DNA of 64,000 bases, taken from contig CP099617.1 in the NCBI GenBank assembly GCA_024072375.1, forward strand, positions 3,727,001 to 3,791,000. The letters are read 5' to 3'. A program made the position numbers and the translations under genes. Below, piece by piece: positions 63,695 through 64,000 of the stretch (positions within the stretch are counted from its first letter, which is position 1; every line of letters starts with the position of its first letter). Below the pieces are notes generated by a model that saw only the letters and a program-made list of their open reading frames with translations, made no database searches and was not told the DNA's origin. The stretch is from Sphingomonadaceae bacterium OTU29LAMAA1. Its GTDB lineage: Bacteria; Pseudomonadota; Alphaproteobacteria; Sphingomonadales; Sphingomonadaceae.

Positions 63695-64000
63695 TGGGTC
63701 ACAAGAGCAACCCCATCGGCATGCGTCTCCAGATCAACCGGACCTGGGACAGCCGCTGGTTCGCCGAGGGCCATGATTATGGCCAGCTGCTGCTGGAGGA
63801 TCTGAAGATCCGCGCCTTCATCATGAAGACGCTGCCGCAGGCCGCCATCTCCAAGGTCGTCATCGAGCGTCCGGCCAAGCTGTGCCGCATCTCGATCTTC
63901 GCTGCCCGTCCCGGTGTGATCATCGGCAAGAAGGGCTCGGACATCGAGAAGCTGCGCAAGACGATCGGCGCGATGACCAAGTCCGACGTGTCGCTGAACA
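63694..64000 (+). CDS. rpsC: Ribosomal protein S3, N-terminal part
   Basis: The gene is cut by the right edge after 102 residues. It starts [20 protein letters not shown] and includes the KH-domain motif [21 protein letters not shown]3 binds mRNA at the entry site. The TAATG overlap with rplV shows the S10 operon continues. Confidence 0.96.
   Translation, partial: MGHKSNPIGMRLQINRTWDSRWFAEGHDYGQLLLEDLKIRAFIMKTLPQAAISKVVIERPAKLCRISIFAARPGVIIGKKGSDIEKLRKTIGAMTKSDVSLN

Overview
The window looks like a chromosome segment of an alphaproteobacterium of the order Sphingomonadales, most likely Sphingomonas or a close relative. The reasons are high-GC coding with strong third-position bias, protein sequences that look typical of the group (a GreA/GreB-like factor, DUF2794 and DUF4169 proteins, ribosomal proteins), and intergenic palindromes of the kind common in sphingomonads. 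This assignment is from pattern recognition, not a search. No prophage, insertion sequence, plasmid gene or CRISPR array is visible. It reads as core chromosome with a few accessory islets.

Layout. 1-8.2 kb: mixed metabolic and membrane genes (partial thioesterase, enoyl-CoA hydratase, ClC antiporter, metallo-hydrolase, amidase, two small membrane proteins, GNAT-like protein, 3'-5' exonuclease, DUF4169). 8.5-13.4 kb: leftward cyoABCD quinol oxidase operon ending in a SURF1 gene, with a divergent MFS gene. 15-18.7 kb: EF-hand protein, OmpR-type two-component pair, small Cys-rich protein, GreA/B-like factor. 18.9-21.7 kb: LplT-like MFS protein divergent from pgsA-moaD-moaE. 21.7-25.8 kb: fasciclin lipoprotein and the peroxide-defence group ahpC-ahpF-oxyR. 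25.9-30.7 kb: TauE/SafE exporter, cysE, DUF2794, membrane protein, SDR, Pro/Ala-rich secreted protein.

30.8-38.1 kb is a complete leftward phosphate module, [28 protein letters not shown]: sensor kinase, binding protein, ABC importer, signalling adaptor and response regulator. Divergent from it, 38.3-40.9 kb carries a Tat-exported small protein, a PqqD-like protein, an HprK-related kinase and a nucleotidyltransferase. This is the so-called HPr-rel-A system, whose biochemistry is unknown and which is the most interesting cluster here. 40.9-47.3 kb has gph, glmU-glmS (UDP-GlcNAc synthesis), a FAD monooxygenase with no ordinary start codon directly behind glmS, and a ROK sugar kinase. 47.4-51.2 kb is a coupled REC-GGDEF-EAL plus histidine kinase pair.

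51.9-64.0 kb is translation machinery: tRNA-Trp-secE-nusG leftward, then the str operon (rpsL, rpsG, fusA, tuf) running into the S10 operon (rpsJ, rplC, rplD, rplW, rplB, rpsS, rplV, and rpsC cut by the window end). Hairpins before fusA, between fusA and tuf, and after tuf suggest internal control of this long transcription unit.
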